Below, one piece after another: positions 22,868 to 34,445 of a DNA stretch of 64,000 nt (within the stretch, counting starts at the first letter, position 1; each line of letters begins with the position of its first letter). The notes under the pieces are model-generated. The model worked only from the letters and a program-made list of their open reading frames with translations, was not told the origin of the DNA and ran no database searches. The translations under genes and the position numbers were made by a program. Origin of the DNA: Chrysemys picta bellii (taxonomy: Eukaryota; Chordata; Testudines; Emydidae); contig NC_088797.1 of the NCBI RefSeq assembly GCF_011386835.1, positions 91,646,264-91,710,263 on the forward strand, in the 5' to 3' direction.

Positions 22868-24076
22868 ATGCTACAGATGGGTATAATCCGCCCCTCTAAG
22901 AGTGCATGGGCATCTCCAGTGGTTCTAGTTCCCAAACCAGATGGGGAAATACGCTTTTGCGTGGACTACCGTAAGCTAAATGCTGTAACTCGTCCTGACA
23001 ACTATCCAATGCCACGCACAGATGAGCTATTGGAGAAATTGGGACATGCCCAATTCATCTCTACTTTAGACTTAACCAAGGGGTACTGGCAAGTACCACT
23101 AGATGAACCCGCTAAGGAAAGGTCAGCCTTCGTCACCCAGGCAGGGGTGTATGAATTCAATGTACTCCCTTTCGGGTTGCGAAATGCACCCGCCACCTTC
23201 CAAAGACTTGTAGATGGTCTCCTAGCGGGATTGGGAGAGTCTGCAGTTGCCTACCTCGATGATGTGGCCATTTTTTCTGATTCATGGGCAGAGCACATGG
23301 AGCACCTGGAAAAAGTTTTCGAGCGCATCCAGCAGGCAGGACTAACTGTTAAGGCTAAAAAGTGTCAAATAGGCCAAAACAGAGTGACTTACCTGGGGCA
23401 CCAGGTGGGTCAAGGAACTATAAATCCCCTACAGGCCAAAGTGGATGCTATCCAAAAGTGGCCGGTTCCAAAGTCTAAGAAACAGGTCCAATCCTTCTTA
23501 GGCTTGGCTGGATATTATAGGCGATTTGTACCCCACTACAGCCAAATCGCCGCCCCGCTGACAGACCTAACCAGAAAGAAACAGCCAAATGCAGTTCAGT
23601 GGACTGATGAGTGTCAAAAGGCCTTTAACCAGCTTAAGGCAACACTCATGTCTGACCCTGTGCTAAGGGCCCCAGACTTTGACAAACCGTTCCTCGTAAC
23701 CACAGATGCGTCCGAGCGAGGCGTGGGAGCAGTTTTAATGCAGGAAGGACCGGATCAAGAATTCCATCCTGTCGTGTTTCTCAGTAAGAAACTGTCTGAG
23801 AGGGAAAGCCATTGGTCAATCAGCGAAAAGGAATGCTACGCCATTGTGTACGCGCTGGAAAAGCTACGCCCATATGTTTGGGGACGGGGTTTCCAACTAC
23901 AAACAGACCATGCTGCGCTACAGTGGCTTCATACCGCCAAGGGAAATAACAAAAAACTTCTTCGGTGGAGTTTAGCTCTCCAAGATTTTGATTTTGAAAT
24001 ACAACACATTTCGGGAGCTTCTAACAAAGTGGCTGATGCACTCTCCCGGGAAAGTTTCCCAGAGTTAACTGGTTAA
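22868..24076 (+). CDS. Retrotransposon reverse transcriptase-RNase H, 402+ aa
   Basis: This is the pol C-terminal part of the LTR element. The frame is open upstream of the first Met, back to at least 22730, and the conserved HSIDTG...HPIR start of Gypsy RT lies there. RT motifs are present in order: FCVDYRKLN, STLDLTKGYWQVPL, VLPFGLRNAPATFQ, the YLDD catalytic box near residues 129-132, and FLGLAGYYRRFV. RNase H follows, with TTDASERGVGAVL, SEKECYAIVYALEK, TDHAALQWL and a terminal ADALSR motif. The stop at 24076 comes right after RNase H. No integrase zinc finger or DDE core is seen before or after. The frame needs a +1 shift from gag-protease. Confidence 0.92.
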   Translation: MLQMGIIRPSKSAWASPVVLVPKPDGEIRFCVDYRKLNAVTRPDNYPMPRTDELLEKLGHAQFISTLDLTKGYWQVPLDEPAKERSAFVTQAGVYEFNVLPFGLRNAPATFQRLVDGLLAGLGESAVAYLDDVAIFSDSWAEHMEHLEKVFERIQQAGLTVKAKKCQIGQNRVTYLGHQVGQGTINPLQAKVDAIQKWPVPKSKKQVQSFLGLAGYYRRFVPHYSQIAAPLTDLTRKKQPNAVQWTDECQKAFNQLKATLMSDPVLRAPDFDKPFLVTTDASERGVGAVLMQEGPDQEFHPVVFLSKKLSERESHWSISEKECYAIVYALEKLRPYVWGRGFQLQTDHAALQWLHTAKGNNKKLLRWSLALQDFDFEIQHISGASNKVADALSRESFPELTG

Positions 24077-24237
24077 CAATTGTTTTTGGAATGAAACATA
24101 TTGTTAGTTTTTATATAATCAGTCGTATGTCTAAAGGTACATGTGTCTTATTAACTCTGTTTTCTCCTAAAACTCCAGGAAGAAATCACAGCCAGTGTGG
24201 AACCGAACATCCAACACTATCTGTGATTTGGGGGGCG

Positions 24238-25134
24238 TGTCATAACTATAAAGTGAAGGGTAATAGCTGTCCTGTGTACAGTACTATAAAAACCCCTCCT
24301 GGCCAGAGGCTCCAAAATCCTTTTCCCTGTAAAGGGTTAAGAAGCTCAGGTAACCTGGCTGGCATCTGACCTAAAGGACCAATAAGGGGACAAGATACTT
24401 TCAAATCTTGGGGGGGGGAAGGCTTTTGTTTGTGTTCTTTGTTTGGGAGTTCGTTCTCCGGGAATGAGAGGGACCAGACATCAATCCAGGTTCTCCACAT
24501 CTTTCTAAACAAGCCTCTCCTATTTCAAACTTGTAAGTAAATAGCCAGGCAAGGCGTGTTAGTTTTCCTTTGTTTTTCTCAACTTGTAAATGTACCTTTT
24601 ACTAGAGTGTTTATCTTTGTTTGCTGTACTTTGAACCTGAGACTAGAGGGGAGTCCTCTGAGCTCTTTAAGTTTGATTACCCTGTAAGGTTAATTTCCAT
24701 ACTGATTTTACAGAGATGATTTTTACCTTTTTCTTTAATTAAAAACCTTCTTTTTAAGAACCTGATTGATTTTTTCCTTGTTTTAGATCCAAAGGGGTTT
24801 TGGATCTTGATTCACCAGGAGTTGGTGGGAGGAAGGAGGGGGGATGGTTAATTTCTCCCTGTTGTAGATCCCACGGGGGGGTTGGAACTGATTCACCAGG
24901 AGCTGGTGGGAGGAAGGAGGGGAATGGTTAATTTCTCCTTGTTTTAAGATCCAAGGGGTTTTGGATTTGTTTTCACCAGGGATTTGGTGAGGGTTTTTCA
25001 AGGCTTCTCAGGGAGGGAATCCATTGATGGTGGCAGCCGAACCAGAGCTAAGCTGGTAGTTAAGCTTAGAAGTTTTTCACGCAGGCCCCTACATTTGTAC
25101 CCTAAAGTTCAAAGTGGGGATCTCAGTCCTGACA
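24238..25134 (+). repeat. 3' LTR of the Gypsy-type element
   Basis: It matches the 5' LTR base for base except eight substitutions (for example at 24254, 24427, 24433, 24514, 24903 and 25008, plus two in the G run near 24874). Confidence 0.95.
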
Positions 25135-25205
25135 ACACGCTATACTTATGGGAGAGTGCTCTCTAGTCATCATAATTACTCCCACCCAACTGCAAACAAA
25201 ACCTA
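25135..25205 (+). mobile_element. Right part of the split short DNA transposon
   Basis: The sequence after the target duplication (ctatacttatgggagagtgc) continues the MITE interrupted at 20077. Its right terminus is not clear. Confidence 0.4.
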
Positions 25206-25384
25206 CAACTCTGAAGAAAAAATCACCCTTTTTGATGCCTCACTTTATTAACAGAACATTGATTCCAAAATAGCACTGTATGAACCATACCCTTCTCCTT
25301 AGGCTTAGCTGCTCATAGGTTCCATATCCCAATCTCCCTTGTATTCAGAGTAGAGTTAAATGATCTATACTTTCTTCACTGAGT

Positions 25385-25526
25385 GCCAGATTTTTAAAGG
25401 TATTTAGGCACCTAAAGATGGAGATAGCCTCCTAGATGCCTAGCTCCTACTTTTGTAGCACTTTTGAAAATCCAGTTGGGTGCCTATTTGCATCTTTAAA
25501 CACCTAAATACATTTAAAAATCTGGC
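25385..25526. mobile_element. Palindromic MITE, 142 bp
   Basis: The left arm starts gccagatttttaaaggtatt. The right arm's reverse complement starts gccagatttttaaatgtatt. The arms stay similar for about 36 bases. There is no coding content. Confidence 0.8.
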
Positions 25527-25529
25527 CTT

Positions 25530-28204
25530 GAATCAGCTTTTTTTTTTTTTTTTACTTCAACCATTAGTTCTAGAAACTTACTTAAAAAGAAACAAACTGA
25601 GATTCTTGTGTAAACTTTTGACTCCAGGAGCTGGAATCCTAGCCCCTCCGTTGATCTGAATCGGAATCTTGCCATCCTTTTACAATGTGGCCTGCGCTTA
25701 TTTACAAGTTCTGCCTTAGTTAGCTTTGCTTGCTGACTCTTTTCTTTCCAATTTTATGTTTTTAGTCTCACATACTTGAAGAGGGTGGCTTTGGACAGCT
25801 ATAATTTGTTTTCCAACTAGTAATTTTTTCCCTCTGCTGTGAGTGCCTGGTTCTTGAAGTCAAGTCCAAGTCTGAGAAAGCCGCTCTCTTATAGAGTACC
25901 GTGAAATTACTTACCTCATCATAGCTGCCCCAGCTCAGTGCTCTGCTGACAAATCCTGCATTGTACCGAGTGCTTAACCCTCTCCATGCTAGCCCTTTAT
26001 GGGCATATACATCTCATCAACTCAGTCACTTCCTCCTATTTTTTTCCAGGGAGCTCTGCAGCTTTTTACCATTCTGACTGTGTGTCCGCATTCTCCATCA
26101 TGTACTGACCCTCAGACCACCCACTATGATAAACATCTCCTTGAAACAATACATCTTAACTTATTGTGAAAATCAAATATCTTTTCAATGACTAATGTCA
26201 AATATTTTATTTTAATAAAAAGTTTCACATTTCACCATAAAATATCTGAAGTCTCTTTTGATTATTTTGCTTTGTTTCTTTATAGCCTGTTTAAAAAAAT
26301 AAGAAAGAATCCTGAAAAATACTGTTCTTAATAGTAAAACAGTAATATATCCAACTTGGTTCATGGCATTTAGCTCTGATTTTGTACAACTTCATCCAAG
26401 TTTCTGAGACAATTGTTTTCCTAATTGTTTTTTTTTTTAAGTTTGCTCTTGCAACAGAGATTTAAGGTAATGAGTCTTGGGTGCAAATCACAAGGTAATG
26501 AACTCCATGGAGACTGATGTAAGGAAGCAATTAATAGGAACTGAGGGGTAGTCAACTCTCTTATTCACAACTTGTATTGCATTGATAGTATTTTTACAGC
26601 CTAGGACACTAGCAGGCAAATCAAGTTGATAGCAAAAAAAATATAGTTATGGTTTAAGTATATATAATGTGGTTTGGCATTAAAAAAAATATACTGTACA
26701 CACTGTTATCCTAAACAAGACTCTGCAAAGAAATGGGTTTTATTCTAAAGCTTAATTATTGTTAGCTCTGAAAATATTGATTACAGAAATCAAAACTTCC
26801 TAAATAACAAGTTTTAAAAATCAAACCAGGATCACGCAACCTCTGAACCAAGGATACAGGAGAAAACAATGCAAATTGGCAGATACTAATTATTTGCTGT
26901 GTATTGTTAACTATGTAATGTGGCAATGTGGCTATTATATTTTGCATTTATTCCAGAAATGTTTGTTTTTTAATAAATTCTGTGGGACAAATCCTTTTCT
27001 CTTTTTGCTTGCACACGAAGTCTGAAAAGCAATAAAACTGGTATTGTGTTGGACCCTACGTTCTGAGGAGAATTACTTTGTGGCAGCTCAGCTTTGTCTT
27101 AGCAGCATGGCTGGGGAGTTTGGGGAAAAAACAGTGGCTAAAACTCCCTGTGTAATGGGATTGTGGAGGCAGTAACTACTACTTCAGCTAATGGTGAGCT
27201 GGAGTGCCTGCTCTGATGCTCTCTTTCCTGAATAGGGGATTCTGTTCCCCTGACTCCAAGTGGTATCCTCCGGACATATCCTGTTTTCTAGAGTTTTACA
27301 AGAGAGCAAAAATTGGTCCAATAATGCCGTTGGTGGTTAATTTCTAATCTGAAATAATTTTCTGTTTATATTTACAATCCAAATTAGGGTTTTGGTTCAT
27401 TTATTTTGGTTTTGTTTCCAGACTATCTCTGAACATCAAGGATGACATTCTGACTCCACTGAAGTCAATGGGAGTTCTGCAATTGACTTCAAAAGGGGCA
27501 AGAATTCACCCTAGCTGCTCAACTCTGCTAGGATAGTTTGGAAAACAGTATTTTCAAAACAAAATTTATGGGGTGTAAAATTGTCCCTAGCAAAATATAG
27601 TGAAACATTGTCATTGCTTTTGTACCATAGTAGCGAGAACTCTGTTGGCTTTCAGAGTATCTGTTTGGAATGAGTATTAAAATCTCTTCTTTTTTTTGTA
27701 TATATTAAGTTTACTAAAGCTATAAATATTCTGTTTTACATGTGTATATATAATTTATCTTGCACTGTACTTTCAACGTTTCCATGAAATGCATTGTATA
27801 ATATATGCATATTTAATTTTTTAAATTGACATCTTTGTTTACACTTCCCCAATCTAAAGAGGGAGTCAGTTGTTTATTTTCTCATTTGCCCTTTCTTCCC
27901 CTTTCTTCTTTTCTCTTCCTTTCCAAAGCTTGTTGGCCCTTAACTCAAAAGTATATCAATACAGAGATTACTATCTTGATACATGGAAGTTATATGAGTC
28001 AACCCCATTTATGGTTTTAATCCTCTTTCGAGGAAATAACATGATCTAAAACAGAGACTTAAAGTATTGGGTCTATAACTTATCCCCATATTTTCTTTGA
28101 ACTTTTAGCACAAAAATTTGGGAGAGGGAATGGCAGCCTTTATTTTTTTTCTGTAATTTCCAAGCGTATTTGAAGTGTGTATATTCTTTTTGTTTTTGTT
28201 GTAG
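25530..28204 (+). other. PCDH15 intron upstream of first visible exon
   Basis: AT-rich, no gene. A short dispersed reptile-type repeat with gactccactgaagtcaatggg lies at about 27445-27510. The pyrimidine-rich acceptor region (ttctttttgtttttgttgtag) ends at 28204. Confidence 0.7.
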
Positions 28205-28324
28205 TTAACACCAGTTGGAACCACCATCTTTACAGGATTCTCTGGGAACAATGGTGCCATGGACATAGATGATGGTCCCAATGGCCAGATAGAATATATC
28301 ATCCAGTACAATCCTAATGACCCA
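28205..28324 (+). CDS. PCDH15: PCDH15 coding exon (EC2, first part)
   Basis: A 40-codon exon, phase 0 at both ends, encodes [20 protein letters not shown] and then [20 protein letters not shown]. It matches the start of the second extracellular cadherin repeat of protocadherin-15, the tip-link protein of hair cells. The DIDDGPNG segment is the DxD-type calcium-binding motif of cadherin repeats. The acceptor is tgtag at 28200-28204 and the donor is gtaagt at 28325-28330. EC1-EC2 form the handshake with cadherin-23, so this exon lies in the adhesive tip region. No stop or frameshift is present. The preceding exon is not seen in the 28 kb upstream. Confidence 0.97.
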
Positions 28325-28549
28325 GTAAGTGAAGTTCTTCTTTTCAGTACATACACACTGTACAAAACTAGCATGTGTATTCTTTTTTTTTAAACCACCT
28401 TAGTTTACCTTTCCTGCTATCTGTCTCTTATGGTAAACACCATTAATAATTCTTCTTATTTTGGGTCATTATTTCATAACCCTCCCCAGCAGTTGCTTTA
28501 CTCACTCTTATTTGTCATGCATTTTCAATCCACAATGAGTAATGTAATT

Positions 28550-28551
<2 letters not shown>

Positions 28552-28634
<83 letters not shown>
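28552..28634. repeat. (AT)n microsatellite, ~80 bp
   Basis: An almost uninterrupted AT dinucleotide run 230 bp after the exon donor. The reading frame over it is an artefact. Confidence 0.99.
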
Positions 28635-28638
<4 letters not shown>

Positions 28639-28984
28639 GTATTGATAGAAAAATGTTAGGGTGTATTTTAAGAGGAAAATTGGTAAAGTTCCTTAAAGAA
28701 TCATTCCCAGAATTAATTTATTCTGGTAGGGAATAAAAAAAATGAACATTTAAAACTGTTTCTTAGTTGTGAATCAAAATATTAGTCCTGATAATCCAAT
28801 TTTAGTCTGCTACCCCACACTGCGAGATGATGGCAGATAATCTTAATGAATACAGCATGCAGTTCATGAGAGCATGCATTCATGATTTAATGCTCTACTT
28901 TGGTGTTTCAAATCCTCAGAAGAAAATTTTTTTTGTTTCTTTTTGCAACTTCATTTAAAAAACCCTGATGCCGTTTTGCTCTGT

Positions 28985-29585
28985 TATACTAGTATCAAGT
29001 GCGATCAGCATGGCCAGAGGGCAGCAGGAGAGGGTTAGAAGGGAACCTTATTCCCTGTAGAGGGAAGAAAGTTTGCTATAGATTAATTAAAGCACCTGAA
29101 GCCAATTAGAGCACCTGACGCCAGTCACCCGATAAAAAACCCCTGCTTCAGTCAGACAGGGGAAGGTGTTGGAGCAGAGAACAGTTTGAAGGAGTAGAAA
29201 CAGAGTGGATTGGTGTTGGAGCAGAGAGCAGTTTGGAGGGAAGCAGAGGAAAGTTTGGAGACGTGCTGTGGTGGGCTAAGAAGACCAAGACCCTAGGTAA
29301 AGGGACACCTGGCTTGTGTAGAGGGAGGGCAGAAAGCCTCCACAAGCTGAAGGGCAGGAGAGGGAAGTAGCCCAGGGGAAGGAACCACTAGTTCCTCCTG
29401 TCCCTTGGGACTCTGGGCTGGGACCCGGAGTAGAGGGCGGGCCTGGGTCCCTCCCTCTACTGTTAATATCCCAGTTCAGGGGCAAGAAATGGTGTCCTGA
29501 ACTGTTTCCCCCCCCCCCCCCCGCTCCCCAAGAAGAGAAAGCGTGAGACCCCATCATAGTAGTGTCGGCAATTTGCCACACAAAG
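28985..29585. other. Possible solo LTR
   Basis: The block is unlike its AT-rich surroundings. It has a TATA-like gataaaaaac (29131), a repeated gttggagcagagarcagttt (two copies, 29168 and 29216), a C homopolymer (~29510-29522) and an end ttgccaca. No target duplication was found. Confidence 0.4.
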
Positions 29586-30324
29586 TAGAGCAAGTCCATT
29601 AATTTACAGTAAATTGGATCATAAAAGTAGTTGTATTTGTGCTATTATCAAGAACCACTAAGCTCTTTTCCCTTTTCCCTATTTACTTAAAGCATAGTGT
29701 CTCTTCCATATATCAGATTTGAATGAAGCCCCATGATTCCTATGACTTCGTGCTTTGAGCATAATTTTTGTTCTTCTTTACAAAGAGTTTGTAAAAGTTC
29801 ATTAAACAGACATGAGGATTCATCTGGTATGCGAGAATTGCTACCTGGCATAGAGCCAGCCTAGACAGCTCTGAGCATGGAAAATTCTGGAGGGTAGGGG
29901 GTAGGACATTGTCAATTCATCATATTTCAGGAAATGCCAAATGACTGTACCAGCATTTGTTTGCTTTGATGAGGAGGGCAGAGAAGGGCCAAAAAGATTT
30001 TTCACCCTGGGTGGCAAAATGACTAGGACCACTGCTGGCTCTGTGTCACCTCCTTCTGGCCCCTTGTTATAAAGAGATTTTGGGGGGCAGAGGAGACATT
30101 GCCTCACTGCACTCCAATTTCCAATTGGCATAATAATACTTTTAGGGAGTATTACATCACAACTGTAATTTAGAGCAGTCCTGACCCCTTTGCATCTATT
30201 GAAGCTGTGCAAAGGGGCCATAGCTAGGATCATGATCTGGTCCTTTTCTTTCAGTAAAAGCTGATCTGGAATATTCTGATATTTGCAAATCTTTTTCTCT
30301 AAATTCTTCATATTTTTTAAATTT

Positions 30325-31100
30325 GGGGCTTTCAATTAAATGCAGTTAATACATGCAATTAATACAAACAAATTAACTAGGTTTTAAAAAAATCATGATT
30401 AATCAGTTTTAATCACACTGTTAATAATAGAATACCAATTTAAATATATTATAAATATTTTTGGATGTTTTTTCTACATTTTCAAATATATCGATTTCAA
30501 TTAAAACACAGAATAAAAAGTATACAGTGCTCACTTTATATTATTTTTTATTACAAATATTTTCCCTATCGATAAATAAAAGAAATGGTATTTTTCAATT
30601 CACCTCATAAAAGTCCACTCAGTGCTACTTCTTGTTCTGCCAATTACTAAGGCAAACACATTTATTTACATTTACAGGAGATAATGCTGCGTGCATCTTA
30701 TTTATAATGTCACCTGCAAGTGAGAACAGGTGTTCACATAGCACTGTTATAAGCCGGCATTGCACGGTATCTATGTGCAGGATATGCTATACATTCATAT
30801 GCCCCTTCATGCTTCGATTTATGCGCTCTAAAGTTTTACGTTGTTTTATTTCTGAGTACAGTTGTGTAAAAAATAATTCTACATTTGTAAGTTGCACTTT
30901 CAAGATAAAGATATTGCACTACAGTACTTGTATGGGAATATATATTTTTTTTCCTTCATGAAAATGGTGCAAAATTATTCCACTGGAAATATTCATAAAT
31001 TAAGTGATTTTACACATGGTCAATATTTTCATCTAGTTCCCCCATTATGATCATTATTTTACCTTGAAGGAAAAAATAATAAAAGGAGAAAGTTGCCATT
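30325..31100 (-). pseudogene. hAT transposon remnant with dimerisation-domain coding
   Basis: On the minus strand at about 30750-30632 one frame reads ITVLCEHLFSLAGDIINK and then continues ALSPVNVNKCVCLSNW. This is the C-terminal hAT dimerisation signature (C-E-R/H-x-FS...). The flanking AT-rich sequence looks like the 3' UTR of the same element. There is no long ORF, so it is an old inactive fragment. It is distinct from the ZMYM1-like hAT at 583-5678. Confidence 0.75.
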
Positions 31101-31146
31101 ATAGCATATTAGTACATTATACAAATTATTGTTGAAAGGTCTATCG

Positions 31147-33039
31147 CAGGGGTCGGCAACCTATGGCACACGTGCCAAAGACAGCATGCAAGACTCCAGC
31201 GTGCCATTAAAAATCCTGCCCAGCCCGGCCCGTTTTCCTCTGCCCTCCGCTCCCCACGCGGGGGCAGGGAGCAGAAACATAGGCATGCGCATGTGGTGCC
31301 CACTATCCTGGCGCGGCAAGCCACAGGGTCCGCGCTTCCAGGCCGGAGCGCCCATCCGAGCTCAGCAAGCCGCCGGCCCCTCCCCCGCCTTCCCCTCTCC
31401 CCTGGAGTCCTGTCGCCGCGCGCGCAGCGCTCTGGGGGTCGGGGCTGCGCGCTCTCGCGGGGCCGTGTTTGGCTCCGTGGGGAGGCAGACATGCTCCCCG
31501 CTCAACCTGAGCCCTGCCGCCGTGCGCGCAGTTCTCTGAGAGGCGGGGCTGCATGCTCCCGCGGGGCTGCATATCTGGCTCTGCTTGGAGCCTCATGGTA
31601 AGGGGGCCGGGGGGGTTGGATAAGGGGTGGGGGCAGTCAGGAGACAGAGGGCAGGGTGTGTTGGATGGGGGTGGGATCCCGGGCAGGGTGGTTAGGGGCA
31701 GAGGGATCTCTGGAGGGGGCAGTCAGGGAGCAGGGGGGTTGGATGGGGCATGGGAGTCCTGAGGTCTGTCAGGGGGTGGGGGGTGGATAGGTGTCAGGGC
31801 AGTCAGGGCAGGGAGCAAGGAGGGTCCTGGGGGGGCAGTTAGGGTGGGGGGTCTCTGGAGGGGGTGGTCAGGGGACAAGGAGCGGGGGGAGTTGTATGGG
31901 TCAGGAGTTCTGGGGGTCCTGTCAGGGAGTGGGGAATATTTGGATAGGCATGGGAGTCCCGGGGGTCTGTCTGGGGGTGGGGGTGTGGATAAGGGACGGG
32001 GCAGTCAGGGGACTGGTAGGGGGTTGGGTCCTAGGGGGGCAGTCAGGGGACAAGGAGCAGGGAAGCTTAGATAGGAGTTGGGGTCCTGGGGGGCAGTTAA
32101 GGGCAGGGGTCCCAGGAGGAGGTAGTCAGGGGACAAGGAGTGGGGGGGGTTGGAGGTTCTGAGGGGGGCAGTCACCCAGCCCTCTGCCTTGAGCCCTGAC
32201 CTCCCTCCCCCCACACACATACAGCACTCTGCCCTGAGTCCTGCACCCCGCATACACCCCAGGCCCCTGCCCTGAGCACCAAACAGGAGCTCCTGCACCC
32301 CCCCTCCCCAAACATTCCCACCTGCAACCCTCGCATCAAATGGGAGCTGCCCAGGTAAGAGCCCCACATCCAAACCTCCTGCTCCAACCCTGAGCCCCCT
32401 CCCTCATTCTAGCTCCTGGCCAGACCTTTCACCCCCAGCCCTGTGCTCAGTGCACTCCCATCCTCAGCTCAGAGCAGAGAGAGGAAGAGAATGGGCCAGA
32501 ACCAGGGAGAAGGTAGGTACCCACTGTATGTGGGCAGGGCCGGAACCCCAGACTGGCACGGGCTGAGCGGATCCGGCAGCCGGGATCCCGGGTGGCAGGA
32601 GCCAGCGGATGGAACCCCTGAGTGGCAGTGGGCTGAGCGGCTCAGCCCACTGCCAGTCTGGGGTCCCAGCCGCTGGCCCTGCACAGCCTTCTGCCGGTCT
32701 GGGGTTCTGGCTGACGGACCCTTGCCAGGCGGGATCCTGGCCTCAGGCCCCGCTCAGCCCGCTGCCGGCCTAGGTGAACAGAACCCCAGACCAGCAGCGG
32801 GCTGAGCAGGCCACCGGCGTAAGATCAACATTTTAATTTAATTTTAAATGAAGCTTCTTAAACATTTTGAAAACCTTGTTTATTTTACAATACAACAGTA
32901 ATTTATTTATATAATATAGAGACTTATAGAGAGAGACCTTCTAAAAAACATTAAAATGTATTACCGGCATGCAAAACCTTAAATTAGAGTGAATAAATGA
33001 AGATTCGGTACACCACTTCTGAAAGGTTGCCGACCCCTG
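31147..33039. mobile_element. Non-autonomous hAT-like element with GC-rich arrays, copy A
   Basis: The ends are CAGGGGTCGGCAACCT (31147) and its complement at 33039, flanked by a perfect 8-bp duplication gtctatcg (31139-31146, 33040-33047). The interior has a GC-rich left part, a G-rich tandem block (about 31595-32172) with a recurrent ggggacaaggagc core, a C-rich block (32173-32460), and a palindrome at 32623-32655. A conserved ~230-bp AT-rich 3' segment (32815-33039) follows and is shared with the element at 59771-61433. There is no plausible gene. Confidence 0.93.
32623..32655. repeat. Near-perfect 33-bp palindrome
   Basis: Arms of 16 bp, tggcagtgggctgagc and its complement, are separated by a single g. 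They can fold into a tight hairpin. Confidence 0.95.
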
Positions 33040-34261
33040 GTCTATCGCATGAGGACTTGTTTTTCCAATGCCTTGCACTTTTTACATTCAGTCACCGTAT
33101 AAGAAGTTACTTTAAAAACAAAGTTGTTGTTATACATGTCTCCTGGGATATAATACACCACAGTAATATGGGGAAGGATGCTTTGTGTTTAAGCTTTTAA
33201 AAGAGCTTTATCCATATGACTCCATTTTATCTTGCAATGCATTTTTGTTTCTTTGATTGTATGTGTGCTCTGTTTGGAAAGATCCCACAACAATGTGGCC
33301 ATAATCTAATAAGTATAACTCAAAGCTGCTAACTGTCTATTGTATTGCATTTAATTAATCATCTTGAAAAAAATCTATTGTATATAGTTCAGTGAAGATG
33401 TCTGCTCAACATACTGCCGCTATTTGGTGACTGAAAGCTTGATTGTATTGTATTGTATTTCAAGCACTTCCACAGGATCTGTCTTTCTCTTCCTTGTCAG
33501 ACTGTTCTTTGTAGGAACAGCTCACTTGCGCCTCTCCTCTCTTGCTTTCCAGACTGTTTTCAACTGTTTAGTTTCTATTTGATCTCTGTGTTCACAGATT
33601 TTGCAAAATGGCTCTGTAACTCTGCTAACTGTGAGGAGAGGCAGAGGCAAATCAAGACAAATGGGATAATTTTAAATGTTTAGAACATTATGAGGGAAAA
33701 TTTAAAAAATGTACCCTGGAGGATAAATAAAATAGAATGCTACCAAATACTTAGTACTTATAATAATAAACTATAAGTTACCAAAACATTAACTTTTGTT
33801 AGCTTGTACACACTACTCTTCCTTGCTTTGTGCAGTTAATACCAAATGCATCGTTAAAAGAACAAGAGATTACTGAACAGTATACTGGGTCACTTCAGAG
33901 AAGAATGGGTGTAAGGCCAGCTCCACTCTTGCTGTCCTGTTCTTTGCTTCTCTTTGGTTTGAATTACTCCTGAGATTTGATATTTCTGTGGCTGTACCTC
34001 TTTTATCCATGTAACAATCTTGGGGTTCATTAAATAACAAACCAGTGAATGAGAAAGTAATAAAACAAACTGAAGAACATCTCTGCTGAACTGTTGCACA
34101 CAGCCATGTGGTGTTCCCAAACCCTCCAGGGCACATCTCCCAATTCATATGTTCATAATATTGTCTCTTATGAGGGAGCGGCTCTAAATTATAATCTTCC
34201 TCAAACATATCTCTGCATCTTCCCTATTAAAGAAAAACAAATTAACTCTTATATGCATATA

Positions 34262-34445
34262 CACCTCTACCCCGATATAACGCGGTCCTCGGGAGCCAAA
34301 AAATCTCTCCGCCTTAGAGGGGAGACCACGTTGTATCCAGTTCGGTCCAGTACGGCGCTTTAACAGGCCCGGGGCTCCCCGCTGCTTTACTGTGTTATAT
34401 CCGAATTCGTGTTATATCGGGTCGCGTTCTATCGGGGTAGAGGTG
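34262..34445. mobile_element. Tigger/mariner-type MITE, 184 bp
   Basis: 23-bp inverted ends with one mismatch, beginning CACCTCTACCCCGATA, are flanked by TA duplications (34260-34261, 34446-34447). It is inserted in the left LTR of the old Gypsy element, so it is younger than that element. A partial relative lies at 51961. Confidence 0.92.

Larger units (their letters stand above)
20078..25134 (+). mobile_element. Young Ty3/Gypsy-type LTR retrotransposon lacking integrase
   Basis: Two 897-bp LTRs (20078-20974, 24238-25134) start TGTCATAAC and end GTCCTGACA. I count 8 differences between them, about 0.9%. A 5-bp target duplication acacg flanks the element (20073-20077, 25135-25139). Between the LTRs are a 344-bp leader, a gag-protease ORF, an RT-RNase H ORF and a 161-bp tail with a purine-rich tract (tttggggggcg) just before the 3' LTR. 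No integrase is encoded: RT follows protease directly, and only non-coding sequence follows RNase H. The primer binding site after 20974 begins tggtgaat, but I could not match it to a tRNA. Confidence 0.95.

Noticed and set aside
28430..28645. 71-codon frame ending in Tyr-Ile repeats
   Set aside because: It is translation of the AT microsatellite.
31109..32805. Multiple glycine-, proline- or arginine-rich frames
   Set aside because: Low-complexity translations of tandem arrays inside a transposon; no codon bias or domain.
33870..34208. 112-codon minus-strand frame
   Set aside because: It lies across the old LTR boundary and shows no domain or exon signals.
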